The notes under the pieces are model-generated. The model had not been told where the DNA came from and searched no databases. It was given only the letters and a program-made list of their open reading frames with translations. A stretch of DNA of 29,303 nucleotides from Basidiobolus meristosporus CBS 931.73 (lineage: Eukaryota > Basidiobolomycota > Basidiobolomycetes > Basidiobolales > Basidiobolaceae), in the NCBI GenBank assembly GCA_002104905.1, contig MCFE01000870.1:1-29303 (forward strand). The letters are read 5' to 3'. The position numbers and the translations under genes are program-made. The stretch's first letter is position 1; every line of letters starts with the position of its first letter. Below, one piece after another: positions 1 through 10,973 of the stretch.

Positions 1-379
1 TGGAATAGCTATCGTTAACAAAGCTACTGCCATGTCATGACAAACAATTATTAAATTTTGTACCTAAGTGTCCTCATATTAGGGGACACTCTTGCGATGA
101 AATAACAAGAATCCTGATATTGAGCGAAATTCCGAACTTGAATCTTTTGTTACTTTACCAGCATCACTACTGAAAGAAGGTACATTTGTATAATGATGCC
201 ATTCAGTTCCTGAACAGCAATGTCGTAAAAGGGTGCTCCAACTTATATTTATAACAGAAACTCTTGGTAATGTTAGTGGTTTGGTGAGCAGTTGGATTAT
301 ACAGTATTCCCTTGATAATTTGGCTAATACAAGGCAGGGTAGGAACGGACCTAGGTGCGGACCATAAAGCTGTTTAATC
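1..379. other. Intergenic, no gene seen
   Basis: There is no coding sequence that I recognise. It has somewhat more CpG than the DNA that follows, and ends at the target-site copy of the solo LTR. Confidence 0.6.
375..379. repeat. Target-site duplication TAATC (left)
   Basis: The five bases are identical to 712-716 on the other side of the solo LTR. A 5-bp duplication is usual for LTR retrotransposon integrases. Confidence 0.85.
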
Positions 380-711
380 TGCTGTAAAAATTCGGAATTC
401 CACCTAAATATTCACCTAACTTAGTCACTTAGATCATTACCTTCAAATCCTAGAGAATACTAACCAAATTCCTTGTCGGGATTTACTTAGAATATTTACC
501 CAGAACATGAAAATTAGATAAGTTGTCCAAACAGCACCAAACTTTGCACACATGTTCTTGGGACCTTCCTTAACCTATTCTACGTGTTTGTAATGCCAAG
601 ACCATGTAAAAGTATAAATACTACTTTTACATTCAATATATCATTAAGTGAAAACCACATAATCTACTTGTTCTCCCAATCACTTCCAATATATCCAAGA
701 CTCTTACAACA
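380..711 (+). mobile_element. Solo LTR, Copia family 1, copy A
   Basis: This 332-bp element begins TGCTGTAAAAATTC and ends CTCTTACAACA, so it has TG..CA termini. It is flanked by perfect 5-bp direct repeats, TAATC at 375-379 and 712-716. It aligns along its length with the LTR at about 25215-25539, which sits directly behind a Copia RNase H remnant. That match assigns the family and the orientation. Shared blocks are CCACCTAAATATTCACC near the start, TTGTCCAAACAGC in the middle, TTGCCAAGACCATGTAAAAG-like sequence, and CTACTTGTTCTC near the end. A TATA-like GTATAAATA lies near 612. With several CpG left, it is probably a younger copy than its neighbours. No internal element sequence adjoins it, so it is a solo LTR. 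Confidence 0.88.
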
Positions 712-716
712 TAATC
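712..716. repeat. Target-site duplication TAATC (right)
   Basis: Identical to 375-379. Together the two copies fix the ends of the solo LTR to the base. Confidence 0.85.
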
Positions 717-1580
717 ATGATCTGTGCTTATCAGACCAAGGAATACATAAGCCAAAATAGGGCTATATACACTTTTGGCAAAATAAATGCTAATGGAGAC
801 TGGCTAGAACTAGTAGGGTTTTGGGGGAGAAGTACAGTAACATTACCAAGATAATGATAAAGATAGAGAAGCCCTGAAGCACAACTTGATCATTAAAATA
901 CATGCATGGGCCATTTGATCACAACTATTATCAATGAGCTCTAAGCAAATCAGTGGTAAGCTCCCAAGGAATGAACATTTGTGTTATATAAAAACTCAAT
1001 ATGCAATCAGCTACATGAAATTAGCAGGTGGTTCTGGATTGAATATCTTACACTCTGAGCTAGGCAACCAAGATCTGAAATAGGTAATCCAGGCTGCCAT
1101 GTGATCATATCAGTTTCTGTAGAGCATATACCACCAACTGCAAGACAATACTAATTTGCTTCAAAAAGTACTGAAATTGTGCTTGCTATGGGTGCTTGCT
1201 TGCAATACTACAATATTATGCTGGTATTTTACTGGGACCCTCAGTTGCTGTTGGACATTGATATTTCTAGAATCAGTGAGCTGACTGCTAGAATATCTTG
1301 AGTGATCATTGCCCAAGCATAGCACTCATGAGCATATATATTTACTTTTCATCAAGCAGCAGTTACTGTATGGAAAATATAATATTTGCTGGAAGTTTGC
1401 AGCTGATAGGTGAATTTACTTGAGTGGTCACATATTGTCAGGTAGCACAATAGAGGGGCAGGGTACTATGCCTGGACAAAGCTAGGCTATATAAGATGCA
1501 AACTCAAAGATTGAATAGCAAGTTATAGAGCACCATATGGTGCAATGGGCAAGATATTGTCATTTTAATTATACCTAGAT
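717..1580. other. Gene-free AT-rich stretch
   Basis: CpG is absent by eye. I see no recognisable protein and no clear repeat boundary. It is probably decayed mobile DNA. Confidence 0.5.
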
Positions 1581-1584
1581 GATT

Positions 1585-1690
1585 GCCTAACTTAGTCACC
1601 TTAGCCAAGCATACTTGACATGTTCTTATTGCCCAAACCATGTAGAAGTTCAAATATCTCTTTTTGCAAAATGAATCTTTTAGTGCAAAC
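1585..1690 (+). mobile_element. Partial LTR, Copia family 1, copy B
   Basis: It carries CTAACTTAGTCAC, then a segment similar to TTATTGCCCAAACCATGTAGAAG, then an AT-rich tail, in the same order as copy A. The middle of the LTR is missing. The short open frame on the other strand here is a chance frame inside this repeat. Confidence 0.5.
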
Positions 1691-3159
1691 AGCATTGTCT
1701 ACCTGCTTTGGTATTGTTCTCAGGCATTTTCAAGGCTGTGACTACTAAGTACCACAAGAAAGGCATCCTGAGCTTTGTTGGCAGCATATAAGTTTATGGA
1801 AATCTTTGTATAGAGTATGCTTACCAAAATTATAATACTACAGATACAAAGTGTTTATCTTTTTAGCTGCATCAAGTGCTTCTCTCTGCACAAATGACAT
1901 TTGGTGATAATATGTTTAACAAATCACAATAAAGAGCAGGGTCAGAAGCTAATAGTTTGCATGCTGTATTATTTGAATAAGGAGCTACAACAGTTATATA
2001 GGTACTGTTGTATCCAAGAGAAAAGTGTAATAAAACTCTTGAATGAGTTAACTGAACCTAAGTGACAACTAAGTGCAGAATCTTAGAATTGTCAAGAGTG
2101 CCAGAAATATTAGCAGAGTGGTTCTGGTTTAATATTGGTCTTATATATAGCTGAGTTGGGCTATAAAGGCAACAGAGTAGGTTTGCTATGCAGGCTAGGC
2201 TTGGTGTTCTTGAGAGTGCTAGATATGCTAGGCTTGGGTAGAAACTAGAATGGATATGTTGAAATCTTAATTTTGTTGAGACACACACTAAACCAAAAGG
2301 CTCAGTAAGCTTTATTTATATCTTTCTGATTGAGTTGCATTAGTAAGCACCAAGAGATTGGACAAATTGGAATCTGTTGGGGTGTTGATAGGTGCATAAG
2401 ATAAATGAAAAATTGCATCATTAATCAGCTGATGTCTTGGCAACTGCTAATTGGTTGGATAAATCTCAGATGACTAATCACTTGGAAAGGCTTAGCAGAT
2501 CAGTTGAGGATGTAATGACCACATGAAAATTGATCAGGTGTGACAGCTAAAAATAGATTATGAGAAGTGATAAAATAAACCATAACAGGGATTAGTTATG
2601 TTTGGGTTAGGGAAAATCAGTTAGGGTACTAGATTTTCTAACGGAGTGAAATTGGCCAAGTTTCAAGTGTTGATGCACAACAGGTACAACTATGGAGTCT
2701 GTAATATCAATGTACTAGCAGAATCCAACCCTGCAAGCCATTGGCAAACACCTGATATACTCATTGGCTCAGTTTACTGAAGCACAAATTAGAAGTGCTT
2801 GGAAGGATATGTTGTAATATGAAATGCAGCACATGCACTTATTTAGCAGCTTTAGATACTTGTCTGTATTAGCTATACAACCAGGAGTCAGCAACTGATA
2901 GTACTACAAAAGGCAAATATTAGTTTTTAGGGCTTAACCAAAAATTACAAGGGCAGAACTTTAGCACTACAGTAGCTAATTTTCCAAAATATAGGTTCCA
3001 GCTTCAAGAATATTGGGTCCATAAAAATACCACATGCATGCTCTACCAGGCTTAAGTATGTACTCAGCAAACATTGATTATCAAGTGGTTGGAGTGGCTG
3101 ATGGTGCAAATGATTGGACAGCTTGCACATAATGATCTATACAATTGGAAGGGGAAGTT
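1691..3159. other. Gene-free CpG-poor stretch
   Basis: No protein family is recognised on either strand. A short imperfect duplication built on GCTAGGCTTGG occurs at about 2195-2237. The small open frames (for example 2058-2288 and 2945-3130 on the minus strand) show no known domain. The stretch is most likely degraded transposon sequence. Confidence 0.5.
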
Positions 3160-3311
3160 TGTTGTAAGAGTTCTGGAGATATTTGAAGTGATTGGCAGAA
3201 TCAATAGAATATATGGTGTTCACTTAATTTATTGAGTATAAGAGCAGGATTGATACTTTTGCACAATCTTGGCAAGACAAATATATTGATTACAAATATA
3301 GAATAAATTTG
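3160..3311 (-). mobile_element. Partial LTR, Copia family 1, copy C (3' part)
   Basis: It starts on the + strand with TGTTGTAAGAGTTCTGG, the reverse complement of the family's LTR 3' end (..ACTCTTACAACA). It then follows the family through the CACTTAATTTATTGA and CTTGGCAAGACAAA blocks before similarity is lost. The 5' half of the LTR is absent. Confidence 0.65.
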
Positions 3312-4544
3312 GCTATCATTTACTGATTACCTGCACCAAGGGTTGCGACTTAACACTTGAAGCAAAAACACCAGCTGAATACCAGTAAAATACTATTGGA
3401 ATACCAGCTAAAAATCCAATGAATTCCAGCTTTGCAATTTTCCATAGGGTATTAGGACCTTGGGATTAACAGGAGAATTCTCATATTATGTGGTTGAAGT
3501 TTTGATGAAAATATTCTGAGTAGATCCCAGCATAATGTCTGAGTGCAAACCAGTAGGGATCACAGGCAATGGTCTAAGCCAGCAAGTCAATGGAGCTTAT
3601 ATGTGTAATACATAGACATGCTCTACCACTATGGGATTATACAAAGCCTGCTCCTAAGTCCTCAATGTTATGTGGGCATCAACAGATTTAATATACCAAA
3701 CAAGCTTCACTTCACTTAAAAAGCTCAATGTGATGTATCACGAGAAATCTTGTGTTTACCTCCAAATTCTATAATTGAGGAGTGTATCCACTAAAATGTT
3801 AGGTGCTCAACATAAGAAGTATCTTATTGATGTATAAAAGATTACAAATTTTGAGCACACAATTTGGGACCCTCTAAGCATATTTTACTTAGGCTTGACT
3901 AAGATATGGGAAGAGTACAAGTAACATTGTTGCATTCAACAAGTGACTAGTTACCAACCATACATCTAAGTAGCTTGCCTAATCACTCGCAGTATCTCAA
4001 AAATCCGGATAGCAATTGCTATATGCACAAGACAAAAATCTTCAAGACATCAACTATCCTCTGGATATCATGCTTCACTTCTTTACCTATACTCCTCCAT
4101 TTATTGAGTTGTGACTTCAGCAGCATTTTGGCAAGGAACTAAAGTGTAGCATATCTAAGAGCCTTTCAGCCAATTAAATTAAATGGTTCATTCCTACAAA
4201 ATGTTGGTGGTATGGATGCAACAATAAAGCTGCCGAGTAGGAACCTGAAAGTAAAGCTCGTGTACCATCAGAGCGCAACATGCATTTGTTCAAAAAATTC
4301 ACAACCTAAGTGGAATATAGCCTTTGGGTGAAATAAAATAGGGAGGAGTTGTGTCAGAAACCAGACATTTAGAATTTTCAAAGTTCAGCTCAATCAATTC
4401 AAACTACCATGTTAAATATGATATCAAGCAGTATGAGTGATTAACTAGCCATAAAACGCGAAAGGGTTATTAAATCTCGTTGTTTTGTTTGAGAATGTGG
4501 GAATATCATCAACCTTCAGTTTGGGGAAGAAATATCCCGGGTCC
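3312..4544. other. Gene-free transition zone
   Basis: No gene is recognised. A short reiterated ACCAGCT/ATACCAG pattern occurs at about 3370-3430. CpG starts to reappear after about 3740, marking the edge of the repeat block. Confidence 0.5.
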
Positions 4545-4565
4545 ATATATATATATATATATATA
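4545..4565. repeat. (AT)n microsatellite
   Basis: A 21-base uninterrupted AT run in intergenic DNA. Confidence 0.9.
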
Positions 4566-5338
4566 GATTCGGTCGTATTAGCCTACAAGATTAGTGGTTA
4601 AAATAGCTTGGAAGCAGATATAACTAATCTCCAACAAGGCTATATATCAAACCAATTCCCACAGCCCTGATATGCTAGAGAGGCCACGTGCCGATTTAAT
4701 CCATTTGTCTCAAACACAAGCCCCTTTGTGGGATTGAATCTTCCCTTCCTGCCATGCGTGCTTTGAAATAAAGTGGTGCATAGCGTAGTTTCGCAACTGC
4801 AACACTGATATCCACAATAGATATCAACAAGGTGAGAAACGCGAATTGGAGGGCGACGAAGATCGGATCCATTTAGTTCGTTCCCAATTCAGGATTTGAG
4901 TGCTGCCCGTTTTGCTAAATGCGGCATACCAACTCAATGCTGTGTTCATGTTTCGATGGCAAATGCTGTTCCAGCACATCAGGAATGCGCTTAAGAGAGG
5001 CCCAGGTGCAGGAATGGACAGTGCAAACGGCAAAGCCATCGCCGTTCCACGGATCCTTGTCTGTCAGCCGGAACCCTTATTCCCACCTCTCCAGTCTGTT
5101 TCATTTGAATTTCCAGGCTTCGCCCGTCCTCTTGCCTATACCAATCCCGAAATATGTATATGTGTGACTGTGCTGGGAAGCAGGAATCATAAATAGTCAT
5201 AAATGATCATCTCCTCTGGGGAATATCCAATCTGGCTACATTGCGGAAAAGGAACTGCTGATTGGATCGCTGATGTTTGCTGCCGGTACGGGTATACTAT
5301 TCTGGGAAAAAAGCTAGTAGAATAAGGTTGCAGCGACA
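4566..5338. other. Intergenic region upstream of the MFS transporter
   Basis: This is CpG-normal DNA. Overlapping open frames of 69-98 codons lie on both strands between 4824 and 5200. None has a recognisable domain, and their overlap on both strands argues for chance frames, although a short uncharacterised gene cannot be excluded. Confidence 0.5.
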
Positions 5339-5345
5339 TATAAAA
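5339..5345 (+). promoter_or_regulatory. TATA box of the MFS transporter gene
   Basis: TATAAAA in the context CATATAAAAGCGGCC, 72 bp before the chosen ATG. Position and sequence fit a core promoter. The role is inferred. Confidence 0.5.
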
Positions 5346-5416
5346 GCGGCCACGACCTTCATGCAATCATTTTAGCTGCCATCGGACCGTTTCGATTAGT
5401 TGTGGATTTTTAATTG

Positions 5417-7162
5417 ATGGACAATCAAGTCTCCTCAAAAGTGGTAGATCCCCAATTGCACACCACCCACATTGAGAAACAGGATGTTCGCTGTGAGCCA
5501 GTCACGGCAACCCCAGTGAGCCTTGTGGACGAAAAGCAGCTGGCCATTGAATCCGACGCCGAATGCAAATCTTCCGAGAAAAAGTACTACTGTGTGGTAA
5601 TAGTGCTGAGCTCATTTCTGGTAAGCCACGCCATCCTCTTCTTAATGGTCCCCCGCCACCCTCTGACACCACTTTTCTCTCAGATCAACTTCGCCGCCTT
5701 TGGCTATGTTACTATATGGTATACTGTGATCCACTTCATCTGCTATCCATTCTCTGATGTTCACCCTCCAACCTCATTTACCTGTTTAGGGGAATTTTCC
5801 AAGATTACTATATGAACAATGTTTTTGCTGGCAGCTCCACAGTAGCCATCAGTTTTGTGGGTAGCATAGCTGTCTCGGCTGAGTTTGGGTTCAGTATCTT
5901 TGCGGGCCCTATAATGTCGCTGTTCGGATACAAGCCAATCCTTTGGGCTGGTTGCTTCTTTATTAGTGCTGGACTGTTGATTGCGAGCTGGGCAACTCAG
6001 GTACGTCAGGAAACTCGGTGCCTCTATGCCAGTCCATGTTCTGACCCTATCCACAGTTCTGGCACCTATATGTAACGCAAGGGGTTATGTTCGGTACCGG
6101 TGCGTCATTTTTGTTCATGGCCGCCTCCTCCATACCTCCATTATGGTTCACTAAGAGACAGGGGCTTGCAATGGGCATTGCTGCCTCAGGGTCAGGAATC
6201 GGCGGATTGGTTTTAAGCCCGATAGCCAGAAAGTTGCTTGACTCCCTTGGGGTTGCTTGGGCCCTACGAGTAGTCGCAATATTTGAGCTAGTTTCGAGTG
6301 GCATAGCTGCTCTTTTGCTGCGTGCTCCAAGACGGCAGACTGCCTCTGGGGTCAAGGTAGCTGATAGTGGCAAGAAAAGGAAAGCACTAGACTTCTCAGT
6401 TTGGAAGGAGAAAGGGTTCGTCTTGTGGGCATGTAGTGCAGCCTTATTTACGTTTGGCTACTTGATTCCCTTCAGCTATATCCCAGGTATTTTCTAGCCG
6501 CTAGCTCGTGTCCCATTCACGTTTTCTAATGGTTTGAAACACCCATAGCATACGCCACCTTCGTCGGGCTAACCACCTCTGATGGTGCTATCTTGGTTAG
6601 CGTCATGTCAGGTTGTAACGCGGTGGTAAGTAACCTCTTGTCAGTCCAACTAGCGAATTACCGCTAAAAGTGCTCTTACAGGGTCGTATTGGAATAGGAT
6701 TTCTCGGTGACAGATTAGGTAGAATTAACGTGGCAGCAATTTGCTACCTACTCTCGGGGATCTCATGTCTAGCGATCTGGATCAATGCGACTTCCTACGG
6801 GGTCTTAATGTTGTTTTCTGTAATATATGGGCTGTTCTCCGGGGTGTTCTTTTCGCTGGCCGCACCCATAACTGGCAAAATAACCGTAGGGATTCTTACC
6901 ATTAGCATCATGTTTTCTGTGGTTGTCTGATTGTTTCGTTTAGGGATTGGAGAAGTTACCCTCGGCGCTAACATTTATATTCATAGGAAATGCGGTTGGG
7001 GCCCTGAGTTCCATTCCAATTGGCGGTGCATTATTTGAAGCAACTCGCAAGACTTCATACCAGTCGCTCATCATCTTTGTTGGCGTGGTTTTCGTATTGG
7101 GGGGATTACTATTGACTGTATTGAAGTTCCGAATGAAGCCCAGGCTATTTTCCGTTGTATAG
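5417..7162 (+). CDS. MFS transporter, monocarboxylate-permease (MCT/MCH-like) family, 7 exons
   Basis: Exons are 5417-5620, 5684-5718, 5790-6000, 6057-6486, 6549-6625, 6682-6885 and 6944-7162. They total 1,380 nt, exactly 460 codons, giving a 459-aa protein of normal family length. All six introns (63, 71, 56, 62, 56 and 58 bp) have GT..AG ends, and splicing restores the family pattern across each junction. The N-terminus is a hydrophilic cytosolic tail of about 55 residues, followed by about 12 membrane segments. Recognisable landmarks are NFAAFGYVTIWGIFQDYY in the first helix region, FGTGASFLFMA, the loop-type GFLGDRLGRINV, and the PIT..GLEKLPSA region near the last intron. By family this is a proton-coupled plasma-membrane carrier. 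The substrate cannot be told from sequence: monocarboxylates are expected, but fungal members also carry riboflavin or unknown solutes. The ATG at 5417 is chosen over an upstream in-frame TTG. No frame damage is seen, so the gene looks functional. Confidence 0.88.
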
Positions 7163-8079
7163 GAAAGATACGAGCCATTGCTCCGCTCGGGACCAGGAAT
7201 GGTCACAACCAATATCCTTAAATCCCCTCAACTGCATAGGAAAGACATCCTATGAAGACGGGTAGTCACGTAGATTTGCGTTTAGAATGCCCAGTGGTAA
7301 ATGTGCCCGATGCCGAGTGCGTCCCACAAGAACCTTGTCATAATTTTGACCTATTAAACGCAGCTCTCCACAGTGATCCAACTCTATTGTGGCGGAAGCG
7401 ACCATAGCTATGCAAATCCCTCCTTCTTGAAGTGCGCTTGTTGAGTACGCTGCGCTCATCCATCGATGCCGGGGAAATGTTTTCCCTGACCGATGAAATC
7501 AATACACCTATGATGCGTCACAGTGCTCGTTTCGCTGCTCATGTGACTAGAAATATGCGCTTATCTGAGATCTAGATTGCAATTCACTTATTATCTTCAC
7601 CATGCGCGGGAAATTCTGTTCAATTAATTTGCGAGATTGACATATCGAGCGCCAGCCAATTGTGATGGCGAATCCCTTCTCATTGGATCCACAATCACTC
7701 CAATCAATGTTCCGTGACTCATCCAAATCCAACCAAGGAAGTATTTGAAGTCGTGCAGGTGCCAATTTGTGAATGGGTTGTGTTTCAGCATGAATGGTTG
7801 GAAATAGGGTTTGGGTCATTGGTGGTGTCGATAGCTTTTCGTGTGAATGGTAGTCAAACGAGAAATATTGGAAAACATGGGAATCCAGGTTTGTACCTCA
7901 CCACGATCATTGCACAACGCTAGAGAACAGTTATTCAATACACGTCTAATAAGCGAAGATGGTCTCAGTAGCAAGCAACACATATCACCTTATTAATAGA
8001 ATTATGGGGATTTGCCCTCGATTAGGGATGTTGCTTAGCGACCCACAGCACCATGCTTCTGTAGATAAACTTCAGTGGT
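7163..8079. other. Intergenic stretch with no recognised gene
   Basis: Minus-strand open frames at 7250-7459 and 7547-7819 and a plus-strand frame at 7714-7923 have no recognisable domain. CpG content is normal, so this is not the methylation-decayed type of DNA. It could hold a decayed or rapidly evolving gene, possibly related to the LRR remnants that follow, but I cannot support a call. Confidence 0.45.
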
Positions 8080-9330
8080 TACTCAGTGGACAGACAGTCG
8101 GTGGTGAAAATGGAACCATAAGCCCAGTTGCATAATCCTCTAGCATCTTTGAAACCATTGTCCGGGTCATTGGATTGACCGGACTTTATCTTCACGGTGA
8201 GAACCAAGCACTCATATCTAATCAGGAACCATTTTCCCCAAAGTATGTTTACATATTTCAGGCGTGAACTGAAACATTGGAGCCTAAGCCATTGCGGAGC
8301 ATGGCTGAGAATGGTATTAGCACATATATATGTGGATTATTCGGAATCTTGGAGAAGAATGAACAGTCTGTTGTTTGCAGTTGTTCTTGAGAATTTATCT
8401 GGGCCTATTCCTAGATGATTAAAGATCCCCAGGAACGTTCAAGACGGATGTACGGGTAACTGGTAACAATCTGGCTAAGCATGTGATATGTCCTTAGCAT
8501 TTTCATGACTAGAGTTACCTGTAATCCGATCCACTATTCAGCTTAGTATGCTGACAAATGATCAATATACTTTACTCATGCATAGAAATATGGCTCATGT
8601 ATTACAGTTGATTAGCTCGGATGATTCCACAATGAGGATAGAGTTGGTTATGACTAGTGGAAGGTTTATTTTTTGCCTAGTATATTGAGTGGAAACAGGG
8701 TGCCTACACTTGTAGAGCCTCATAAAAATAGCTACTGGGGCATACGCTGAACGCCTTAAAACAATAGGCTCAATTTGAAGTATTTTTTATGCTTTCTCAA
8801 ATCTGATAAATTCACCAATGGGCCATGCAACTATAATTACCAAGATGTTGTCAAACTTTGGAATCTGAATCTATAGAGGCTGGGGTACTCCACAAATTGT
8901 CTTCCAATAGATGAACTAGTTCCTAGCTTCCTACTAAATCTTGTAAGAATCTGGGGAGACTGTAGGTGATTTGACATGGTATTCACTAGTTATTTTTTGA
9001 AATACAAGCGTCTAGAAAACAATCTCGAAAAGTAATGTAAAGCGGTTGGGGTCTCTTGGATGATTTTGAAAACTTTGGTAACTTCCAGGGCTTCACTAAT
9101 TTGTAGATTTAGCTAATATCTTACCAACTATTCCATAGGTAAATAACTAATAATCAAACAATAAGCTAAATAGAAACTTAGGATGTCTGAATCTTTTAGA
9201 TGAATACTATAAGTTTCAACAAATCAAGGCTTTCTAAATCCAAGCGAAATGCAGCTATGTTTGCCACAAGGTTCATACTTCATAACATCGAAACACTGGA
9301 CCCAAGTATAGATTACTCGATGGCTATTTC
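8080..9330 (+). pseudogene. Probable decayed plant-type leucine-rich-repeat gene
   Basis: Several short pieces on the + strand, in different frames and separated by stops, fit the plant-type LRR consensus (LxxLxLxxNxLxGxIP). Near 8145-8205: SSIFETIVRVIGLTGLYLHG followed by NQ. Near 8388-8415: LENLSGPIPR. Near 8445-8475: VRVTGNNLAKH. Near 8910-8950: ELVPSFLLNLVRIW. Near 9155-9200: SNNKLNRNLGCLNLLDE. Their order, common strand and roughly repeat-like content suggest an old LRR protein gene broken by frameshifts and stops. Individual pieces are weak; the case rests on the cluster. Such secreted or membrane LRR proteins occur sporadically in fungi. There is no intact product. Confidence 0.42.
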
Positions 9331-10973
9331 ATAAGCCAGCCATTCAATTCTCGCATACTGTTTGCTTATCTCTTTGAGCTTCTAAGATCGATGAGCTGAA
9401 TGTGTGTGTATCTTCATCCCTATATATATATCCTCCTATTAAGAAAGTTTATTTCACACACTGATGGACATTTGATGTTACTTCTACCTTTTTACAAGCT
9501 CAGATAGCATTCCACCCCACAACTAACCAAAATGTTTGCATTGCTCATGATTTATGAGAAAGCTAATGGCTAAGCTTCGTAATGTGCCCAAAATTAGGAT
9601 TTGCATGTTGTATAGGGGAAAGTTGTGGAGAAAAAATTATTTGAAGCATACTCTCTGAAATCTGATTGATTGTGCAGCTCTTTATTGGTATTGAAAGATC
9701 ACTTTCTAACGTAGTGGTGAAAACTCTTTAATCGCTAAAGAATAATGAAATTCGATTCGGTGTTATTTCTAATTTCTAGAAAAAATCCCATATTGAAATG
9801 AACGTGGTTGCAAAGAATGTCATGACAGTGGGACGTGTGTAGGTTCGAGTGCTTCCTGATAGTTTTTGATAAACCCTACTTGTTGAACATCTATCCAACG
9901 TGCCAAATTATCCATATCGTATCACCAAACTGCACACACCCCAACACCAAGCCCACCTAATACATGTGGTGATGTGCAAAGATTTTTCAATGTCGTATAT
10001 TTGAGATTAATGTTGGTAATGCAGCGGTGCTTACATATATACAACACAACCTCCAATCTCGAATGATAAAATGGCCATGTTTTCTCGCGGTGTTTGAGCA
10101 ACCTATCAAAAGTCCCATATTAATAATCTTGACGAGTTTCAATGAAAGATGTGCCGAATATTCGTCGCACACGTAATTTAGGGCTTAGCTTGCAGGTGAT
10201 ATCATTTCATCAGTTGGACCCCATGAGGTAGTATGAGCCACCCCGATGGTGTTAGATCGGAATTGGACTGCAGCTCCGAATAAATTGATCAGAAAATGGA
10301 AGCCATGGGGGAGCTTACTTAGTTTAGATTGCGGGATTCCTTAAATATCAATCCTTAAAACCTTAATGACGAGTAAGTGAAATATCCACGCGAACCCCAT
10401 CTCGCCAATTCATTGGCTAGAGCTCCCTTGACGCTGGATTGGAATTCACAGCTGGCACTTTTCGTGAGGCACATACGGGATGAAAGCATCTTCTGGGGCT
10501 TTACTTGCACTTTGTTTAACGCTCAGCATAATGAGTGGCACAGCATGCATGTTACCAAAAGCGAGTTGAGTAATGAATTGAACAACGCATGAGCTATGGG
10601 ACCATGTATATTAAACTTCTAAATGAAGTCCCACAGACGACCTCTGATTGGCTGTTGCGTTGTTTACAAAATAACACTGAACTCCATTCGACGTGGGTCT
10701 TCCGAATGATGGATTAGTATGGGGTGGCTATTTCGTGACTGATGAAAACATTCCAACCCTATTAATAGGGGCACGTCTGCTGTCCACCGGCTTCTAAACG
10801 AAAGCTTACCTCGCGTATACTAACCGATTCTCCTTCCCATTCATCCCACAGGATTTTTGCCCTTGCTACACACCTTGTGTATTTTCCCACCTATTCACCT
10901 TGTATAGACATCTGTATATACCTGTTTTTCGCCCCCTGCTTATTCATTATACATCCAAAACTCGTCGGTCGTT
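9331..10973. other. Intergenic region upstream of the kinesin gene
   Basis: Open frames at 9987-10172 (-) and 10377-10592 (+) have no recognisable domain. The last 200 bp before 10974 are pyrimidine-rich, with many CCT/TTC tracts, as in many fungal promoters. No convincing TATA box was identified. A short TA run lies at about 9421-9430. Confidence 0.5.

Larger units (their letters stand above)
583..3740. other. CpG-depleted, AT-rich, transposon-derived block (left)
   Basis: By eye I find only two CpG dinucleotides between about 583 and 3740 (near 2642 and 3346), including about 2 kb with none. TpG and CpA remain abundant. The block holds partial LTR copies and no open gene. The pattern is that of long-term cytosine methylation followed by deamination. 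The gene island from about 4,800 has ordinary CpG density. Confidence 0.85.

Noticed and set aside
4824-5200. Overlapping open frames on both strands upstream of the MFS gene
   Set aside because: Mutually overlapping frames without any domain. Most likely promoter and chance frames.
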